Assembly (NCBI GenBank): GCA_963921425.1
Contig: OY992837.1
Location: forward strand, 20,414,630-20,478,629
Reading direction: 5' to 3'
Source: Dryas octopetala
Taxonomy: Eukaryota; Streptophyta; Magnoliopsida; Rosales; Rosaceae
DNA length: 64,000 bases
Part shown: positions 32,758 to 43,745 of the stretch, piece by piece
Position numbering within the stretch: position 1 is the stretch's first letter
How the letters are laid out: each line of letters starts with the position of its first letter
Notes under the pieces: generated by a model
Told to the model about the DNA's origin: nothing
Seen by the model: the letters and a program-made list of their open reading frames with translations, nothing else
The model's database searches: none
Position numbers and translations under genes: made by a program

Positions 32758-35700
32758 GATTTTTTTTATTAATGAGAGGAATCCTCATACAAAGCATGCT
32801 CGAGCCAAGAAGGTCCCGAGTTCACATCCAACCAAAAGGAACACCCTAGGTTAGACAAAGCAAAACGAGCTAATAAATGAGCGACATTATTAGATTCACG
32901 CCTACGAAATTGACACATGGAGTGATCAAAAGTCGCCAATAGAGTCTTGAGATCCTCGATAATAACCCCATCAGCTGCCATTGAGGGGAGTTGCCGGTTA
33001 ACTCTTTGTACCACCTGTGAGGAATCCATCTCCAACATGACCTGAGAGAGCTGCAGATCTTGAGCCAGCTGTAGCCCGAAAATCCCAGCCATTATCTCTG
33101 TCTCCTCCGCCGAGTAGCCACCGAAAATAGATTTGGTGGCAGCAATCACAAGTTGCCCTGCACTATCCCTAATGACAGCACCAAGTCCACGCCCTCTGGT
33201 CTTTGGCTTCATCCCTCCGTCAGTGTTTATTTTGAACCAACCCTCCGTTGGCTTCTCCCATCGATTTTGAGGTGGTGCAGCCTGAGGGAATAGAACCTCA
33301 GTATTGTTTGCCACTGTGTAGTCCTCAACAAATTTCTGAATCCGATCATACTGCCCTACTGCATCTTCGTGGATTCCATTAATCACCCAGTCATTCCGTG
33401 CATTCCATGAGGCCCAGCATAAGAAAGCAAAAAGGTTCTTCTCATTGTCCGTCAACACCGTCATAGCATGCCGAAGGAATACGTCGAAGCGCCCCTCAAA
33501 GTCCAAGTCAATTAAATTGCCGAGAGCGGAGAGTTGCCAAAGTCTTTGAGCCAAAGGACACCTCCATATTGCATGTAATGTAGTCTCAATAGTCTCCCCG
33601 CACCGCATACACCTGGGATTAGGAATTAATGTGCGTCTGTAGAGGGCATAGTTGCATGGAATAGTTTCATGGCTGCATCTCCAGAGTAAATGTTGAATTT
33701 TTCCAGGCACTTTTAAAGCCCAAATGTCTTTCCAGATGTTTACATGAGCCGTCCTAGCCACTGTGTCGCTGCCCTGGCCCTCCTGCCTCATTGAAAGCGC
33801 CAGCCAGTATCCACTTTTAACACTATATAGCCCGTTCTTTGTGTAGTGCCATATTAGATGATCAGATCGTGCTGAGATACTTAGGGGGATGCTAGTGATC
33901 ATATCGGCTTCCTCTAATCGAAAGTGATCATAAATGAGAGCAGCGTTCCATCGCCGTTCAGGGGTGATCAGCCGAGAAACCCGCATATTAGTGGGGAGGG
34001 AAGGGAGTGATTGTATCTGGAAGGTTGTGGGTTGTGGTAGCCATTTATCTTCGTAAATATTGACGGACATACCATCTCCAATTCTCCAACGAAGACCCCT
34101 CTCCAACAACTGTCTAGCCCAAATAAGAGACCTCCATATTAGTGAAGGGCGTGTACCAATAGTCGCCTCCATAAAGGATCCAGTCGGGTAGTATCTCCCT
34201 TTTAGTACCTGACTCATAAGTGAAGTTGGATTCTGAACTAGCCTCCATCCCTGCTTGGCAATCAAAGCTCTATTGAAGCATTCCAAATCACGAAAGCCTA
34301 ACCCGCCCTCTTTCTTGGGCTTGCAGATCGCTTCCCACTTGAGCCAATAAATACCTTGTTTCATATGTCTCTTTCCCCACCAAAACCGCGATATGAGAGA
34401 AGTAATTTCCTTTCGGACTCCATTAGGCATGCGAAATAAACTCATATAATAAGTGGGCATTGCTTGTATTACGGACTTCACCATAATCTCTTTCCCAGCC
34501 TTGGAAAGTAATTTTTCCTTCCATCCCTGTAGCTTCTTCCAGATTCGGTCTTTTATAGGTTGGAACAATTTTTTCTTTTTTCGTCCAACCTTTGTTGGAA
34601 GTCCCAGGTATTTCTCATGACAGCCAGTGATCTTGATGCCAAGCACTTGGGAAGTAATAACTTTGATAAGGTGGTCAGTCCCAGGGCTATAACAGATAGC
34701 AGATTTTCGCAAGTTAACTTTTTGGCCCGAAACTTCTTCATAAACCCTTAGAATTTGTGAGACCGCCCAGCTGGCCTTAGGTGTCGCATGAAGGAAGATG
34801 ATACAATCGTCCGCGTAAAAGAGGTGCGACACAGGAGGAGCTAGGGGAGCTGCACGAACGCCGATGATATCTCCACTACTCTCGGCATCGCATAAAAGGC
34901 TAGTGAGACCTTCTCCGCAAAAGAGAAACAAATAGGGTGACAGCGGGCAGCCTTGTCTGAGGCCACGCTTAGGGACAATGTGTCCCAGGGGCGCACCCCT
35001 CCACAATACAGAAAAGGATGCAGTCGTAACACAATCCATTACTTTGTTCACCCAGCTCGTGTGAAAACCCAGCCGGAGCATTATTGCCTCAAGGAAATTC
35101 CATTCGACCCGGTCATATGCTTTTTCCATATCCAATTTTATAGCCATCTTTGGAGGCTCCAGCTCCGAAGTGTGTTTAATGGTGTGGGTGGTTTCAAAAG
35201 CAACCATCACGTTATCCATAATATGTATGCCTGGAACAAAAGCGCTTTGCTTGTCTGAGATCACCTGTGGTAGAACTTGTTTCAGTCGATTTGCAAGGGA
35301 TTTAGCGACAAGCTTGTATAGGGTGGTGCAGAGACTTATGGGCCGGAAATCGGTGACATATTGCGGCTGTTCTATCTTTGGAATAAGAGCAATAAGAGTG
35401 TGATTGACCCCTCTAACACTAGCAGTTCCGTTCAGAATATTCAGACAAAAATTACAGATATCATCTCCCACCACCGGCCAATATCGTTGATAAAAGAGAG
35501 CGGGCATACCATCATATCCAGGTGACTTTGTAGGGTACATTTGCGCTAGAGCCTCTTCTATATCCGCTCTTGTGAAAGGCACCATTAAACGGGCGTTCAT
35601 AGCTGAAGTAACTCTCGGAGCAACAGTGTTCAAAATCCGTTGTATGTCTATACCACCAGTAATAGAGAAGAGGGAATTAAAATACTCACAGAACATCGAG

Positions 35701-36345
35701 CCAACCCTCTCTTCCTGTTCAATCCAATCATTGTGCTCATTAAAAAGCCCTTTTATGAAGTTTCGCCTTCCCCTTTCCTTTGCCTGTTCATGAAAAAATT
35801 ATGTGTTTTTGTCTCCCTCCTTAAGCCAGGTAATTTTTGATCGCTGTCTCCAGTAATCCTCTTCTGTTGCAAGCAAATTGTGTAACTTTCGCTCCAAGTC
35901 TTTTTGTTGAGCAAAACTTGTAACGTTCTGGAGACCCATTTTAACTCTACCAAGTTCATCTTGCAGGGTCTTAATTTCCCGCTTCCGAGCACTATAAAAA
36001 TCCCGACTCCAGGCCTGTAGTTTTTGTGCACAGAGTTGCACACCAGCCGGGGTTTGTTCCCCATTATTCACCCTCCCCTTCCAAGTATCAGTTATAAGTT
36101 GCTCACAGCTAGCTTCCCTGCACCACATTTTTTTGAAATAAAATCTTCGGCTTCGTCTGTTATTATATCTATTGGCCTCCTGTGTAAGAACTTCAGTAAG
36201 GATCGGTAAGTGATCAGAGCCAGGAACCTCCAAATGGTGCGTGAGGATGTGTGGGTAGTGTGCCCGAAGAGCATGATTTACTACGCATCGATCCAAACAT
36301 TTGGGCAGGTTAATTAATCCATTACATTTGGGCCATTCTTTGTTT
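32758..36345 (-). mobile_element. L1-type LINE, 5'-truncated
   Basis: A minus-strand element with the end of the endonuclease, RT, zf-RVT region and RNase H, and an A-rich tail (AATAAAAAAAATC, about 32758-32773) directly after the stop. It is truncated at the 5' side near 36345 within the endonuclease domain, as is usual for LINE copies. Upstream ORF1 is missing. No target duplication could be fixed. Confidence 0.85.
32769..36345 (-). pseudogene. LINE ORF2 (endonuclease end, reverse transcriptase, RNase H)
   Basis: The frame from about 36330 reads LPKCLDRCVVNHALRAHYPH and PGSDHLPILTEVL (end of the APE-type endonuclease). It continues to WLKEGDKNT, where TAA at 35799-35801 replaces the usual Lys of the KEGDKNTKFFH motif. 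Reading goes on in the same frame for over 1000 codons. In the 975-codon part from 35696, RT spans roughly residues 105-370, with KLDMEKAYDRVEW (187-199), GLRQGCPLSPYLF and the catalytic FYADD (293-297). zf-RVT follows near 640-720 (WALKVPGKIQHLLWRC, CMRCGETIETTLHAIWRCP). A plant-type RNase H ends the protein, with FKINTDGG, EETEIMAG and EMDSSQVV. The protein would nick DNA and prime reverse transcription at the target. One stop plus 5' truncation make this copy non-autonomous, but it is well preserved. Confidence 0.9.
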
Positions 36346-37430
36346 TTTGGTCCAACTCAGCTATTTCAATACACATGATTTGGGGTATGCAAAAATACGG
36401 AAAAATCGAGTTTTGAATCAAACCAAAGTCTGGTCTTATTTTTTTTTTTCAGATATCAAACCAAACCAATCTGAATTTTGTGGTTTGGTTTTGGTTTTCA
36501 ATATGAAAATTTTCAGTTTTAACCACACCGAACCACCACTGATAATATATATTAATTTTTATATATTAATTGTTTTATATATGATTTTAATGCCTATTAA
36601 TTCTAGAGTAAACCAAATTCCCCATTATACTTTATATATGTTTATAATTTTGTATATGTTTATCATATTTATTTAGTATATAGTTTATAGTTTATACTAT
36701 ATGATTTTAATACTTATTAATTATAGAGTAAACCAAATTATTCCCTATTATAGTTTATATATGTTTGTATATGTTTATTATAGTTATATAGTATAGTTAA
36801 TTTATAGGTTTATAGTATATATATGTTTATAGGGTGCGGCTCTATTGCGGATGAAAAATATTAAGCATAGATGCGGACTCTATTTGTGGTCCGTTGGATG
36901 CAATAGATGGCTAAGATTAAAAATAGAATAGCAACCCACTTCTTAAAACAACCTATGTGCAACCCATATGGATCAGAAAAAGAACCCAAATGACGAACAA
37001 CGAATGAGAGAAGAATGCATGATTTGAGGAAGGAACTGAATGATTCGAGAGAGGATCGAGTTGAACGATTTGAGAATCAACTAGGTTATCTCTCTCTCTC
37101 TCCCTCTCCCATTCCTTCTTCGTCTCTCTTTGTCTCTGTATAGGACTTGCGAAAAAACCCACTTACGGATTTAAGTTGTTCTATAGCTTTCTTGATTCCA
37201 AGCAAATGATTTAGGGTTAATATTATGTTCACACTCTTTTTTGCTTTTGAGATTGAATATGAATTAGTGAATTTGACTTTCATATATATAAATTTTTCTT
37301 CATGGTGGGTTCTTCATAGAAATTTTTTTTTTCCTCTGTAAATGAATGATAGAAACCTAAATTTATATAATTTTTCTTTATAAAATAATATGAATAGATT
37401 CCTTCACATAGCTGTGTGCGTGGGTTCCTT
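36346..37430. other. AT-rich spacer with a two-copy tandem repeat
   Basis: A segment containing ATGATTTTAAT, TAGAGTAAACCAAATT and TTTATATATGTTT occurs at about 36573-36670 and again at 36700-36790, roughly 125 bp apart. No coding sequence. A CT-rich patch lies at 37086-37138. Confidence 0.55.
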
Positions 37431-37541
37431 CACTGCTAATTAAAATTGAAAAAGATGGAAAGTCAATGAAAGAGATGTGTTGTAAATGTGGTGCTTCAAG
37501 ATGGAAAGTCAATGAACGCACTGCTAATTAAAATTGAAAAA
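37431..37541 (+). repeat. Short direct repeats at the start of the TnpD remnant
   Basis: CACTGCTAATTAAAATTGAA occurs at 37431 and 37519 (88 bp apart), and AGATGGAAAGTCAATGAA at about 37453 and 37499. Stops in the second copy break the reading frame. Confidence 0.8.
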
Positions 37542-38012
37542 TGGGTCCCAGCAAAATTATTGCGATACTTTCCAATAATACCAAGGTTGAAAAGGATGTT
37601 TACAATGGGTAAGACAACAGAACAATTAAGGTGGCATGAAAATAATAAAAGTCACGATCGTAAGATGAGACATCATGTTGATTAGGTGACATGGGATGTG
37701 ATAAATAGAAAGTGGCCATCTTTTGGATCAGATCCTCGAAACATCATATTCAACCTTGCCACTGATGATTTTAATCCTTTTCATGATCTCAAGTGTCCAT
37801 ATAGTTGTTGGTCCGTGATTTTGACTACATACAACTTGCCTCCATGGTTATGCATGTCTAAGGAAAACTTAATGTTGACTTTACTGATCTCAGGTTCAAA
37901 GCAACCAAGTAATAACATAGATGTGTATTTGGCACAACTTATAGACGATTTAAAAGTGTTATGGACCTATGGAGTGGAGATGTATATGATGCATTTAGTA
38001 AGGAGAGTTTTT
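37455..38012 (+). pseudogene. CACTA TnpD transposase, Transposase_21-type part
   Basis: The frame reads CCKCGASRWKVN, then VPAKLLRYFPIIPRLKRMF, EQLRWHENNKSHDRKMRHHV, stop (TAG 37683-37685) and, in the same frame, WDVINRKWPSFGSDPRNI, NLATDDFNPFHDL, LPPWLCMSKENLMLTLLI and NIDVYLAQLIDDLKVLW. This is the En/Spm TnpD core. A frameshift near 37980 precedes YDAFSKESF, where an insert begins. The protein would bind and cut CACTA ends. One extra stop and a short internal duplication (see 37431-37541) lie near its start. Confidence 0.85.
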
Positions 38013-39868
38013 TCCCTCCATCCAAACACACCATAATGGTGTGTTTGGATGGAGGAAAAAAAACTTGGAATTTAAATGAAACTCAGCATTTAAGAAATTA
38101 TATGCTCTAATTTTCTTGTTTAGGTTCATAAATACAAAATTTTGTAAATTCAATGTGGAAAAAAAACTTGGGATTTGAGAGCTGTAAATTCCAATTTTAA
38201 ATTTCATCTAAATTGGTGTCATTTTCAAATTCCAATTTTACAAAGGCACCGATCACCTTGTCAATTAATCTCATGCCGCCGCTACCACAACCATCGCCAC
38301 CGTGACCACTACTAACAACAACGCCACCACCGCCGCCACTATTCACTAGTTTTTAGCCAAGGTTGGCTAAAAATGAGTTTTGGTCCGTTTGGATGTGAGT
38401 GTGCGGGGCGTGCCACTATTGGGCCTCAAAGTAGGCAACAATAGAAATTGGGATGGTGATGTTAGGGTTTTGCGCCTAAATCTGAAATTTAATCTAAACG
38501 ATTGCGCGGCCAAGTTAGGAACCACTCTTGGCCTAGATTCTTTTCTAGCCTCAGGGACAAGGCCTTTAGTCAGAATCGGAATCCGAGTCGCGTCTCAGCC
38601 TCCTTAGAATAGTGTTGTTAAACTCGTGAATGCAATGATGAAATTGACCAAAAAGATAAAAGTAGCTATGGGCGATGAAACTATGATGAAACTCAATGCT
38701 ATCGTTGCCAACCAAATCAACCTCAATATTAAAAAGAATAATGAACAAAATAAACATCTATGTATTGAGCAAAGAACTTGAACAAGAATTGAAATAAAAA
38801 CGATCCAATTGCATGAAACAAAAGTGCATAAAATAAATCGATACCACAATCCTTGTGAAGACAATGGTAGAGCTACAAACCTAATGATCTTGAGACTACA
38901 GTTATGAGAAATCTAAAAGCACCTCAAACGGTAGCAACTAAAAAGAAATTGAAAGCAAAAAAACTTTGAGAGATTCTTGAGACTTGAGAATTTGGGTGTG
39001 TGTTGGATGCTGAATGTGTGTCGATCTTTCTCTTCTCTTCGAATGCATCTATTTATAAGGGTGCTAGGATACAACCCTAGATAATGGGTCATTTCTTGGC
39101 CCAAAATCATCTTCATTCTCCTAGTAGGACTTAAACTTCTCAGATTTCTTCTTGGCGGCCAACTTTTGTCATTGATGAGGTTTGAAATTCTTTCCATAGT
39201 AGGAGTCCTTTCTTGATCGTATTGAGCCCTTGTCCATCTAGGTCACTTGTCAGCAAAACTTTCTGAATTCTTTCTCAAGGTCTAAGAGGATCTTGGATTG
39301 AATCTCATCATTAATGAGGATAGAATTCTTTTCCAAAGTTGAACTCATTGCTTGACTTAGCTTCCTTGTGATTTTGGACTCATTTTTTGGAGTTGGTTGC
39401 GTGAATGGGCCGCGGAAATTAATATCGGCCCCTTTATTGAGACAAGCTCATCCATTTTATAGTCCCGTTGTTCACCTTAAAAACTTTATTTGGGTTGTGG
39501 GCCATATTGGCTAGTAGTCCTAAACAATTATTGGCCCTTGAGCCACAATTTAAAGGGAAGTGGGTTAAAACACTCATTGGCCCCAAAGTGAGTTGGCCAC
39601 CAAACAAGGGTATACGGGCCAAGAATATTTTCTCATATTCTTGGCCAAGCCAAGAATGAAGAAATGGCCAACATGAAAAATGGACAATATGAGAAATAGC
39701 CAATATAAGAAATGGCCAATATATAATATAAGAAATGGCCAACATAAGAAATGACCAATAACCTAAATGTTATTTAAGTGTTATTTTTTGGTACAAACAG
39801 CCACCACCACCACAACCACCATCGCCGCCACCACCGCTACCGTCACCACCACCACCACCAAACCTCAC
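38007..39868. other. Insert(s) in the CACTA transposase gene
   Basis: The insert starts with a near-perfect 25-bp inverted repeat (38009-38033 with 38036-38060; arms contain CCATCCAAACACACCA) of the kind that starts hAT-like MITEs. It contains a CCA/CCG-rich stretch (38272-38343) and a related one at its right side (39797-39861), an LTR-like middle with a minus-strand TATA box near 39050, and a minisatellite (39655-39755). The frame at 38380-38607 has no recognisable features. Confidence 0.5.
39655..39755. repeat. Minisatellite of 16-20 bp units
   Basis: Units of the form AAGAAATGGCCAACAT / GAAATAGCCAATAT repeat about six times with small changes. Confidence 0.75.
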
Positions 39869-40218
39869 ACTTTGTCCAAGAGAGAAAAGCAACTTTTTTG
39901 CAATAGGCTTGCAAATTTACAATTGCCTGATTGTTATGGGTTAAATCTTGGAAACTGTATATTCCTGGTGGTCTGCAAGGTATTTGGGCTGAAGTCCCAT
40001 GATTGTCACCTTCTTATGCAACAACTATTATTAGTGGCATTGAGAGGTTTCTTCCCAAAGGGCCTAGAACTGCCATTTTCAGATTGTGTGCATTTTTTAA
40101 TGAGTTGTGTCAGAAAGTTGTAGATAGAAATAAACTTGAAAAGTTGGAGGAAGATATCGTGGAGACTATGTGCATGCTAGAAAGGTTCTTCCCGCCTTCA
40201 TTCTTTGGAGAAATTATT
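39869..40218 (+). pseudogene. CACTA TnpD, DUF4218-type part
   Basis: LSKREKQLFCNRLANLQLP is followed by VFGLKSHDCHLLMQQLL and, after a frame change, LPKGPRTAIFRLCAFFNELC, KLEKLEEDIVETMCMLERFF and PPSFF. This is the DUF4218 segment that follows the transposase core in TnpD proteins. It breaks at a MITE that starts at 40221. Confidence 0.85.
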
Positions 40219-40220
40219 TT

Positions 40221-40377
40221 GTGTAACCGATATACCGTCACGGGTATAACCAATTCAACGTGTCATAATATAAGTGAATGTTATTAATATTATACCCTAC
40301 TAATATAAATTTACCTTTTAATAATACCCTTACACGTTGGATTGGTTACACCACGTAGCGGTGTATAGGATACACCC
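40221..40377. mobile_element. MITE of 157 bp in the TnpD gene
   Basis: The ends are inverted: GTGTAACCGATATACCGTCA at 40221 pairs with the complement of GCGGTGTATAGGATACACCC ending at 40377, and CAATTCAACGTGT pairs with ACACGTTGGATTG. The ORF stops at its left edge. AATTATTTT and AATAATTTT flank it, a possible diverged target duplication. Family unassigned. Confidence 0.75.
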
Positions 40378-40585
40378 AATAATTTTTTCATTATTTGATA
40401 GGTTTTTATCACAAATAGTCCTTCAACTTTTACCAAAACATCAATTTGGTCCCTAAAGTGCACTTTCACTCAATGTCATCCCTCATCTTTGCTACCGAAC
40501 ATCAATTTGGTCCTTAGACACACTTTGAAAATTCACCAAAAATAACTCGGGATACAAAAAACTTTTCCGAAAAAACTTCTTTGAT
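40378..40585. other. MITE-end-like sequence
   Basis: Contains ATCAATTTGGTCC twice (40441 and 40501), a phrase found in the ends of plant MULE-type MITEs. No matching inverted end was found here. Confidence 0.35.
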
Positions 40586-40860
40586 ATTATGGTCCATTTG
40601 ACAATTCACTTAGGACGAGAAGCTCTGTTATTTGGACCAGTACAATACCATTAGATGTATCCATTTGAGAGGTAATTTTTTTTTATTACTTGTAAGTATA
40701 ACTTGTTCTAAGCAATGTAAATTTTGATATAGAGATTTTAATATTATTTTAGGTATATGATCGAAAGTATTGAAAGGTTATGTTATGAATCATGCAGGGC
40801 CTGAAGGGTGTATTGTGCGTTGAATGTGTCTCACCTGAATTAATGACCATAAATCATCCT
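40586..40860 (+). pseudogene. CACTA TnpD, C-terminal part with an intron
   Basis: VHLTIHLGREALLFGPVQYH, stop, MYPFER, then a plausible intron (GTAATT at about 40671 to TTAG at 40752), then in shifted frame KGYVMNHAGPEGCIV. This is the region after DUF4218 in TnpD. It runs into the hairpin at 40826. Confidence 0.75.
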
Positions 40861-40994
40861 TCAACTTACTCCATTCATTCTTTGGTGTCATAGCATGCCA
40901 ACATGTGCCTATTGTGATAACTTGGAAGGACCTTGAGAAGGAAGAATGGAGTAAGTTGAATGATGATTTATGATCTTTAATTTAGGTGAGACAC
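40826..40994. repeat. Long imperfect hairpin (about 52-bp arms, 60-bp loop)
   Basis: GTGTCTCACCTGAATTAA at 40826 pairs with TTAATTTAGGTGAGACAC ending at 40994. Pairing continues through ATAAATCATC.TTCAACTTACTCC with few mismatches. Either a MITE or a foldback formed by an inverted duplication within the CACTA gene. Confidence 0.8.
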
Positions 40995-41040
40995 ATTCAG
41001 TTGATTATCATGTTTTCAGCAAAGTCTATTAAAAAAAAAA

Positions 41041-41324
41041 ATTAATATCCAATACTTCTTTGTATTGCAGCAATACTTCTTTGTGACGGTTCATCAACCC
41101 ATTGTTTTCCAAATGATGGCAAAGTATTGGAGGCAATATAGATGTAAAGTAACGAACTAGATTTTCCAAGCAAATCCAAATAGGAAACGTGCTATTGGCC
41201 TTTTGAAGCCACCAAATGTGACATCAAACGCAACATGGGACAAATTTTTCACCAAGAGACTTGGACCTCCATTTCGAGTAAGTTTTTTTATTTTAGTTTC
41301 ATAGTATCCTTCAATCTTGCTTCC
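41041..41324 (+). repeat. First copy of a duplicated CACTA exon segment
   Basis: A possible exon lies between TATTGCAG (acceptor, ending 41070) and CGAGTAAG (donor, about 41278). It reads QYFFVTVHQPIVFQMMAKYW, then NRKRAIGLLKPPNVTSNATW and DKFFTKRLGPPFR, like the N-terminal part of CACTA accessory proteins. One stop (VTN, stop, IF) is present. The segment is repeated at 42159. Confidence 0.7.
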
Positions 41325-41325
41325 T

Positions 41326-41380
<55 letters not shown>

Positions 41381-42158
41381 TCTCTTTCTCTCTCCCTATC
41401 TCTTTGCCACTTTCTCTCTCTCTATCTCTTCATTGTAACCCACCACCGAAGCTGTGAGAGAGGTTGGCGAGGTCGATGCTCTCCAAATCAACCGATATGG
41501 GAAATTAATTTTTTTTCTTTCAACTACAAAATTGGATTTTTTATTTTTTATTTTTTTAGTTTTTGAGTGTTTCTTGCCCTAATTTGGGAAATTGGGGGTT
41601 TTTGAAAGGCATTTGGTTGTGGTTGTTCTGTAGGTTCTTGGCATGGAGAGAATCTCTCTATGGTTGTGGTTGTTTTGTAGGTTCTGTGAGTGTAATTCTT
41701 CATTTTTGTTTGTATAGGGAGCCAAAGAGAAGTTTTAGAAATTGCAAAAATTGATCTGAATTCTTGGGATAGTGATAGAAAGAGACAGAGAGGTGGAGAG
41801 AGAGAAAGAGATAGAGAGAAGGAAAGGAAGAGAGGGAGAGATGGAGAGAGTGGGGAGGGTGAGCCGTCACCGGAGGTGGGTTGGGGCTGGGTGCAGAGGG
41901 GGGGCGCTATATGCCTGCCTCCTCCTTCTTTCTTTTATTTTTTTAAGTTTTTATTTGTTTTTGAAATATAGAGGGTGAATTGTCAATTTTTCCCTCATGC
42001 ACGTGGTCTATTTTTAACAGAATTATTAAGAGTTGACGGTGCGTCCCACAATAACACAAATTGTAAATATGTGTCATACACTAACACAAACCTAAACGCG
42101 TGTCCTAAAATAGAATTGACTCCAAAGTACGTGTCATTTTTGAAAAAATTTCCCAAAA
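41325..42158. other. 834 bp between the two exon copies
   Basis: Holds a (CT)n tract (41333-41377), a GA-rich stretch (41775-41860) that makes low-complexity Arg/Glu frames, and a segment (41950-42150) with CATAATAACACAAA-like phrases seen in MULE-type MITE ends. No gene supported. Confidence 0.5.
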
Positions 42159-42413
42159 ATTAATATCCAATACTTCTTTGTATTGCAGCAATACTTCATT
42201 GTGAATGAGGTTCATCAACCCATCTTTTCCAAATGATGCCAAAGTTTTGGAGGTAATATAGATGTAAAGTAACAAACCAGATTTTCCGAGCAAGTGAAAT
42301 GCCAAATAGGAAACGTGCTATTGGCCTTTTGTAGCCACCAAATGTGACATCAAACGCAACATGAGACAAGTTTTTTTATTTTAGTTTTCGTAGTATCCTT
42401 CAATCTTGCTTCC
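42159..42413 (+). repeat. Second copy of the CACTA exon segment, lacking the splice donor
   Basis: Matches 41041-41324 apart from point changes and a loss of about 35 bp that removes the end of the exon and its GTAAG donor (AACATGAGACAAG joins directly to TTTTTTTATTTTAG). Confidence 0.85.
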
Positions 42414-43745
42414 GTATAAATACATAGTCAGAGAAACAAAACAATCAAATTGGGAAGAAAACATAGAAAACTCGAAATCACAATCCTGAATTGATTTTTC
42501 TTGCAAATTTTTGCACAAATTTCTTGAACTGAACAGCTGGCACTAAACCATCATATCTCCCTCTAGAAAATTCGGAATCACAATCTGTAAAATTCTCTAT
42601 AAATCTTACTTCCAAAGCTTTCCAACAATATAAGGCTCATTAGCTAATTCCTTCTGAGAAGGTGTGGTTTAATGCACAAAGTTGACTGTTATACAACGGC
42701 AGTTTCTGAGCTACAGATAGTTGTGATAAAAATTTAGAACTGAATTATATATGTACGTACTCTTTTTGGTTAAAATTTGAAATTATATTTCTATAGGTTG
42801 ACAGGGAAGGTACCAAGCAATAGCTAAGAAGCAAAAAATCAAACATACAATGAGTCGAAGAGGCGTGAGTAATTGCCTATGTCTAATATGTCTAGTTTTG
42901 ACTGGCCTTGGTCCAATCCGATTTGCCCCCAACCTAATCAGGCCTTGATAACTAAGTGTTATCCAACCAAAAAAAATACAGAGTTGTCAGAAAGACTAGA
43001 GCAACTACCACTAGTCCCTCCCATCTCTTAAGGATAAAGACTAGTTAATCAATATTCATAATAATAAATTAATTACCAATTACATGATACACAGAATCAA
43101 CTTCAAATGAAATATAATTATTAGGAAATTCAAAATTAAAGATTGTTTAATATAAGGAATTAATTGACACAACATTAAAATTAGTCATTTGTCAACTAAA
43201 GAAAAAAAAAATGGGCATTTAAAATAAAGAAAAAAATACAGGAGAAATAGAAATCAAACGTATCAAGGTAAAATAAAGTCTAATTTGATAATCAAAAAAC
43301 GGTGGGTTTAATGTCAACGATCGTATTTGAGTTTTTGTCCAATTATATGTTTTAAGTTCTAATTTGGTTGGCTCTATTAATTGGGTTAATTTTTAGAACT
43401 TTCTTGGTCCATTTGTTATATATAGAAATGTTTAAGGCCAACTCATGGCTCTATTCTTAGCCTGTCTCTTAGATCCATGCTTAGATGTACTTAAGTGGGC
43501 TATTTCTTTGTAGCCCTTTATTCAAAAATTTGGCAAACCTTAGGGCTTATACTTAGGTATTTTTCTTATATATACCTAATACGATTATACTCATTTAACT
43601 CAAGTCCAACAATAAAATCATAATTTATTAATATAATTTTCTTGATTGTTTTATTTAAGAGACATAAATTCATAGCCCCTACACGCCTTAAAGTTTTCTA
43701 ATCACTTTCCATCATTTTCCTATTTTTTATGTCTCAGCTAGGCCC
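42414..43745. other. Spacer
   Basis: No coding sequence recognised. A segment at 42490-42720 (ATCATATCTCCCTCTAGAAA) resembles the U5-like part of gypsy LTRs, but has no clear ends. Confidence 0.4.

Larger units (their letters stand above)
37430..42413 (+). mobile_element. CACTA (En/Spm) element, internal part, fragmented
   Basis: Plus-strand pieces of a TnpD-type transposase (37455-38012, 39869-40218, 40586-40860) and an exon of the accessory protein (41071-41281, duplicated at 42189-42370) follow in the order found in CACTA elements. They are separated by MITE-like or simple-repeat inserts. Neither terminus (CACTA) was found, so the limits are those of the recognisable coding pieces. Confidence 0.7.

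Noticed and set aside
34953..35793. Plus-strand frames opposite the LINE
   Set aside because: Antisense shadows of ORF2, without recognisable domains.
38380..38607. 75-codon frame (VRLDVSVRGVPLLG...)
   Set aside because: Lies in an insert of mixed repeats; no conserved features and no gene signals.
41235..41566. Leu/Ser repeat frames
   Set aside because: Translations of the (CT)n microsatellite.
41772..41978. Arg/Glu-rich 68-codon frame
   Set aside because: Made by a GA-rich simple repeat.
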